A DNA stretch of 18,126 bases, from contig CAMXAS010000011.1 of the NCBI GenBank assembly GCA_947179195.1, positions 1 to 18,126 of the forward strand, in the 5' to 3' direction. Below are positions 14,700-18,126 of the stretch, one piece after another. Under the pieces are notes generated by a model that saw nothing but the letters and a program-made list of their open reading frames with translations, made no database searches and had not been told where the DNA came from. Numbering within the stretch: position 1 is the first letter of the stretch; each line of letters starts with the position of its first letter. This stretch comes from an uncultured Bacteroidales bacterium (GTDB taxonomy: Bacteria; Bacteroidota; Bacteroidia; Bacteroidales; P3). The position numbers and the translations under genes are program-made.

Positions 14700-16106
14700 A
14701 TGAAAGCAGACGAAGGTAACATTGTCGTGGGTCTGGACATCGGGACGACCAAGGTCGTGGCCATGGTCGGCGAACAGGCCGAAAACAACAAAATCAGAAT
14801 CCTGGGTTACGGGCATACCGTTTCGTTCGGGGTGCAGCGCGGTACGGTCATCAACATCGTCAAGGCCTCCGAAGCCATCCGCGAGGCGGTGGAAATCGCC
14901 GAGAAGAACACGAACGTCGATATCCGTTCCGTTTACGTCGGCATCGCCGGACAGCATATCCAGAGTTACCGTCAGCGCGGCTCCTCCATCCGTTCCAATC
15001 CGGATGCGGTCATCACGAAGCAGGAAATCCGCGATCTGCAGAAGTCGATGTTCAACAGTCAGACCAATCCGGGCGAGCGCATCATCCACGTCATCCCGCA
15101 GACGTTCACGTTAGACCGTCATCAAAATCTGATGGAAAGCGATATCATCGGGATGGTCGGCACCAACCTCGAAGCCAACTATCATATCGTGACGGCGCAG
15201 GAAGAAGCGGTGAACCTGATTCAGCGGAGCGTTGAGAAAGCGGGGCTGGAACTGGCCGGCTTCGTGTTGGAACCGATGGTTTCGGCCATGTCGGTGCTCA
15301 ACGACGACGAGAAACAGGCGGGCGTCGTGCTCGTGGATATAGGCGGCGGTACGACCGATGTGGCCGTCTTCCAAGACAGCGTCATTTGGCATACGGGCGT
15401 CATCGCGTTCGCGGGTAACGCCATCACCGACGATATTCAGGATACCTGCAAGGTGTTGCCGTTGCAGGCCGAACGGCTCAAAGTGCAGTACGGCGCGGCC
15501 TTGCCGTCGGAAGAAAGCAACAACCTGTATGTGACTACGAGCAGCGTGACCGGCCGTGCGCCCCGCGAGATTTCCGTCAAGAACCTGATAGAAATCATCA
15601 AGGCGCGTATGGAGGAAATCCTGACGGCCGTGCAATGGGAAATCGAGGAATCGGGCTGCAAGAATATGCTCGGCGGCGTGGTCTTGACGGGCGGCGGTTC
15701 CAAAATGAAGTTCCTGCCGCAGTTGACCGATTACGTCATCGGGCGGGAGTCGCGTCTCGGCGCGCCGACGCGTTATCTGAGCGAGGATTCGCCGGCCGAA
15801 TTGAGCGACCCGATTTTCGCGACGGCCATCGGCTTGGTTATGTTCGGTCTGTACCGCGAGGCGGAATTGGCGGAAGAAGAAGCCTTACGCCAGCAGGAAC
15901 GGGAAGTCCGTATGGCCGAAGTGGAAGCCGCGCGTCAGGAAGAAGAAGCGGCGGCGCAGGCGGCGGCTGAAAAGGCGGCTGCGGAAGCCCAACCCGAAGA
16001 AAAAGAGGAAAAACCCAAGCGCAAGTTGTTCGACTGGACGCAGACAACCAAGGAAATGCTTGTGAAATGGGTGAAAGACGTGGATGAGGACGACGAATTG
16101 AACTAA
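14700..16106 (+). CDS. ftsA: Cell division protein FtsA
   Basis: FtsA is the actin-like ATPase that tethers FtsZ filaments to the membrane. The 468-residue protein has phosphate-1 loop VGLDIGTTK (10-18), phosphate-2 loop VDIGGGTTDVAVF (212-224) and the adenosine motif VVLTGGGSKMK (327-337). The SHS2 (1C) domain lies between about 85 and 165. After the core (about 388) comes an Ala/Glu-rich helical stretch (389-437), then a short terminal helix (KRKLFDWTQTTKEML, from 440) with basic and hydrophobic faces that would serve as the membrane-targeting sequence, and an acidic end. The AT-rich 36-nt gap before it shows no -7 consensus, so it is probably read from upstream. Confidence 0.96.
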   Translation: MKADEGNIVVGLDIGTTKVVAMVGEQAENNKIRILGYGHTVSFGVQRGTVINIVKASEAIREAVEIAEKNTNVDIRSVYVGIAGQHIQSYRQRGSSIRSNPDAVITKQEIRDLQKSMFNSQTNPGERIIHVIPQTFTLDRHQNLMESDIIGMVGTNLEANYHIVTAQEEAVNLIQRSVEKAGLELAGFVLEPMVSAMSVLNDDEKQAGVVLVDIGGGTTDVAVFQDSVIWHTGVIAFAGNAITDDIQDTCKVLPLQAERLKVQYGAALPSEESNNLYVTTSSVTGRAPREISVKNLIEIIKARMEEILTAVQWEIEESGCKNMLGGVVLTGGGSKMKFLPQLTDYVIGRESRLGAPTRYLSEDSPAELSDPIFATAIGLVMFGLYREAELAEEEALRQQEREVRMAEVEAARQEEEAAAQAAAEKAAAEAQPEEKEEKPKRKLFDWTQTTKEMLVKWVKDVDEDDELN

Positions 16107-16109
16107 GCG

Positions 16110-16140
16110 GAAACGGTCGCCCCGGTTTTCCACCGTTTTT
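16110..16140 (+). terminator. Possible terminator at the end of ftsA
   Basis: AAACGGT (16111-16117) pairs with ACCGTTT (16132-16138), with a G-T wobble added outside, around a 14-nt loop, and five T residues end the structure (16136-16140). It begins 4 nt after the ftsA stop. The long loop and A-T base pairs make it weak, so it may attenuate rather than stop transcription before ftsZ. Confidence 0.45.
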
Positions 16141-16176
16141 AACAGGGCTTGGTGCATAAGTTACTGAAAAGGGTGG

Positions 16177-16206
16177 TTTAAGGCGGCTCAGAATAGTGTA
16201 ATTTTG
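16177..16206 (+). promoter_or_regulatory. Putative ftsZ promoter
   Basis: TAATTTTG (16199-16206) matches the Bacteroidota -7 consensus TAnnTTTG exactly, and TTTA (16177-16180) lies 18 nt upstream as a one-mismatch -33 box. Initiation near 16212 would leave a leader of about 25 nt before the ftsZ ATG at 16239. With the hairpin after ftsA this suggests ftsZ can be transcribed on its own. Confidence 0.55.
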
Positions 16207-16238
16207 TCCTTATCATCGAAAAATAGGTTAACAACAAT

Positions 16239-18113
16239 ATGGAGAACACGAACAATTACGACGACATTCTCTCTTTCGTGGCCCCGAAGGAGAGCGATTC
16301 CTACATCAAGGTCATAGGCGTTGGCGGGGGGGGCTGCAATGCGGTCAATCATATGTACCGCCAGGGTATTGTGGGCGTTAATTTTGTCGTATGCAACACC
16401 GATGCGCAGGCTTTGCAGCAAAGTCCGGTGCCGGTCAAACTGCAGTTGGGACGCACGAAAGGCCTCGGGGCCGGTAACGTGCCGGCTGTGGCGCAGCAGG
16501 CCGCGTTGGAAAAGAAAGAGGAAATCAAGGAGATTATTTCCGACAATACGCATATGTTGTTCGTGACGGCCGGTATGGGCGGCGGCACCGGAACGGGCGC
16601 CGCGCCGGTAGTGGCGGCCGTGGCCAAGGAAATCGAACTCGACGACGATGTCAAGGAAATATTGGTGGTGGGTATCGTTTCCACGCCCTTCTCTTTCGAA
16701 GGCCGCCGGCGTCTGCAACAGGCGCAGGAAGGCATCAAGGAATTGCGTAAATACGTGGACGCCATCCTCGTCATCAACAACGACAACCTGCGGACGATGG
16801 GCGGCAAGATGCCGTTCAAGGACGCGCTGGCCAAGGCCGACGACGTGTTGAGCACGGCGGCCAAGGGTATCTCCGAAATCATCACGGTGCATACGATGAT
16901 TAACGTCGATTTCCGTGATGTCAATACCGTTATGAGCCAGAGCGGGGTCGCGCTCATGGGCGTGGGCCGCGCCAACGGCGAGAACCGTGCGCAGGAAGCC
17001 ATCATGGCGGCTATGGATTCGCCGCTGTTGAACGACAACAGCATCGAGGGCGCGAAGAGCATCCTGCTGTGCGTTATCGGTAGCGAGAAGTCGCCGCTGT
17101 TGTTGGAAGAAGTGTATGTGGTGGCCGAATTCGTCCGCAGCCATGTGGGCAACGAAGTGGAGGTCATCTATGGTGCGGGGGCCGACAACTGCGAGGAAGA
17201 CTACCTGCAGGTAACGCTCGTGGCCACGGGCTTCAACGAGAGAAGCTACGAACAGCAAACGCGTATGCACCTTGCGGAAATCCGGACCGACGGTACGGAA
17301 GTCCGCATCGACGAACGGGTGGAAAACCGCCTGGGCGCGCCGGTCATGGCGACGGAGCCGGCCCCGATGCCGGTGCCCACGCTGACGGCTACGCCGACGG
17401 TCGCCGACGTTAAGGAAGAAACCAAACGCTTTGTGGCCTTGGACGAAACGCCCGCCGCCCAGAAGGAAACGCCGGTCGCCACGGTGGAAGAAAAACCCGC
17501 CTCGGCGCAGAATTTGGCGCAGGCCTGGTTCGACGATATGTCCTTTGCACCCGCCGCTGAAGTATCGGCGCCGGTTCAGGCCGAGGCGCCCGCTTTCGCG
17601 CCTTTGGCCGAAACGCAGGTGGAAGTCCATGCCGAGATGCCGATAGAAATGCCGATGGTGGCGCACGTGGAGGCACCGGCGGTGGCCGCCGAAGCCCACG
17701 TTGAGGTCAGCGCCCAGGCGTTCACGCCTTGGAATGGCGACCGGGGTTTCTCCGCCGCCGACCTGGAAGCGGTAGGCAAGGATATGCAGTTGGTGTCGCG
17801 GCCGGAAGGCTATCAGCCCGAAGCGCAGCCCGAATACGCCACGCAGACGGCGGTTATGGATATGGGACCGGCCACGTCTTATGCCCAGCACCCGGCCTAT
17901 CAGGACCGTATGATGCGGATGCGCCGCTTCAAAGAACAGTTGGAGAGCAACGGCATGGATTTTATGGAACGGGTGCCGGCTTGGAAGCGTAAGGAAATGG
18001 AGTTGAACCCGTCCGTCCCGGCCGCCCAGTCCGAAATGGGCGATATGATGATTACGCCCGACGGCCGTATCACGAAAAACGCCTATCTGCGCGATAACGA
18101 GCGTGTGGATTAG
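16239..18113 (+). CDS. ftsZ: Cell division GTPase FtsZ with long C-terminal linker
   Basis: FtsZ is the tubulin-like GTPase that forms the Z ring. The 624-residue protein has VIGVGGGGCNAVNHM (25-39), the GTP signature GGGTGTG (114-120), GLGAGNVPAV (75-84) and the T7 loop NVDFRDV (222-228) with both acidic catalytic residues. The GTPase and C-terminal subdomain end near 332. A linker of about 230 residues follows, rich in Ala, Pro, Glu and Val, with repeated A-E-x-P and V-E-V-x-A patterns around 440-495. The tail includes a basic helix (557-568), VPAWKRKEME (579-588) and a terminal N-A-Y-L-R-D-N-E-R-V-D like other Bacteroidota FtsZ ends. Many FtsZ proteins are 380-450 residues, so this one is long. 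The frame is open throughout. Confidence 0.97.
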   Translation: MENTNNYDDILSFVAPKESDSYIKVIGVGGGGCNAVNHMYRQGIVGVNFVVCNTDAQALQQSPVPVKLQLGRTKGLGAGNVPAVAQQAALEKKEEIKEIISDNTHMLFVTAGMGGGTGTGAAPVVAAVAKEIELDDDVKEILVVGIVSTPFSFEGRRRLQQAQEGIKELRKYVDAILVINNDNLRTMGGKMPFKDALAKADDVLSTAAKGISEIITVHTMINVDFRDVNTVMSQSGVALMGVGRANGENRAQEAIMAAMDSPLLNDNSIEGAKSILLCVIGSEKSPLLLEEVYVVAEFVRSHVGNEVEVIYGAGADNCEEDYLQVTLVATGFNERSYEQQTRMHLAEIRTDGTEVRIDERVENRLGAPVMATEPAPMPVPTLTATPTVADVKEETKRFVALDETPAAQKETPVATVEEKPASAQNLAQAWFDDMSFAPAAEVSAPVQAEAPAFAPLAETQVEVHAEMPIEMPMVAHVEAPAVAAEAHVEVSAQAFTPWNGDRGFSAADLEAVGKDMQLVSRPEGYQPEAQPEYATQTAVMDMGPATSYAQHPAYQDRMMRMRRFKEQLESNGMDFMERVPAWKRKEMELNPSVPAAQSEMGDMMITPDGRITKNAYLRDNERVD

Positions 18114-18126
18114 GCGCTTACCTGAG

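Noticed and set aside
1..18126. tRNA, rRNA, CRISPR arrays, insertion sequences or attachment sites
   Set aside because: None was seen. The window is compact housekeeping sequence with short gaps and no transposase-like ORF or long direct repeats.

Overview
The window is a dcw (division and cell wall) cluster from a high-GC member of the Bacteroidota, probably Bacteroidales. The pointers are the gene order mraZ-rsmH-ftsL-pbp-murE-mraY-[murD position]-ftsW-murG-murC-ftsQ-ftsA-ftsZ with no ddl or murF, a PASTA-tailed division transpeptidase, a MraY with a long internal insertion, TAnnTTTG-type -7 promoter boxes, and mostly SD-poor starts. High GC would suit a Rikenellaceae-like lineage, but the sequence alone does not fix the family.

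Left flank (1-933, minus strand): a PlsC-like O-acyltransferase followed 1 nt later by the first codons of a second gene that resembles GNAT N-acyltransferases. Such a pair would fit amino-acid (glycine/ornithine) lipid synthesis. Diverging from it is fhs (formate-tetrahydrofolate ligase, 1022-2692), closed by a strong terminator at 2741-2783.

A 310-bp intergenic region then carries a second terminator-like hairpin, three copies of AAAAT(G/T)GGA that look like MraZ operator boxes, and tandem -7 boxes. This is the likely autoregulated start of the dcw operon. From mraZ (3003) to ftsA (16106) all genes are on the plus strand, with gaps of 36 nt or less or with overlaps (ftsL/pbp, pbp/murE, murC/ftsQ). 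They cover transcriptional control (MraZ), ribosome methylation (RsmH), divisome assembly (FtsL, FtsQ, FtsA), lipid-linked precursor synthesis (MurE, MraY, MurG, MurC) and septal polymerisation and crosslinking (FtsW plus the class B PBP). ftsZ (16239-18113) follows a hairpin and a consensus -7 box, so it probably has its own promoter. Its product has an unusually long C-terminal linker.

The main anomaly is at the murD position. Instead of a ligase of about 440-450 residues there is an intact 182-codon ORF (9578-10126). It aligns from memory with only the last part of MurD: the end of the central domain plus the whole C-terminal domain. The fold-type positions are kept, but the recognisable catalytic and ligand motifs are replaced (NDSKATN became DDAMAEN, SPACASFD became APLFPGSG, the DKG motif is lost). 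It looks like a MurD-derived pseudoenzyme kept inside the operon, which implies a working murD elsewhere in the genome.
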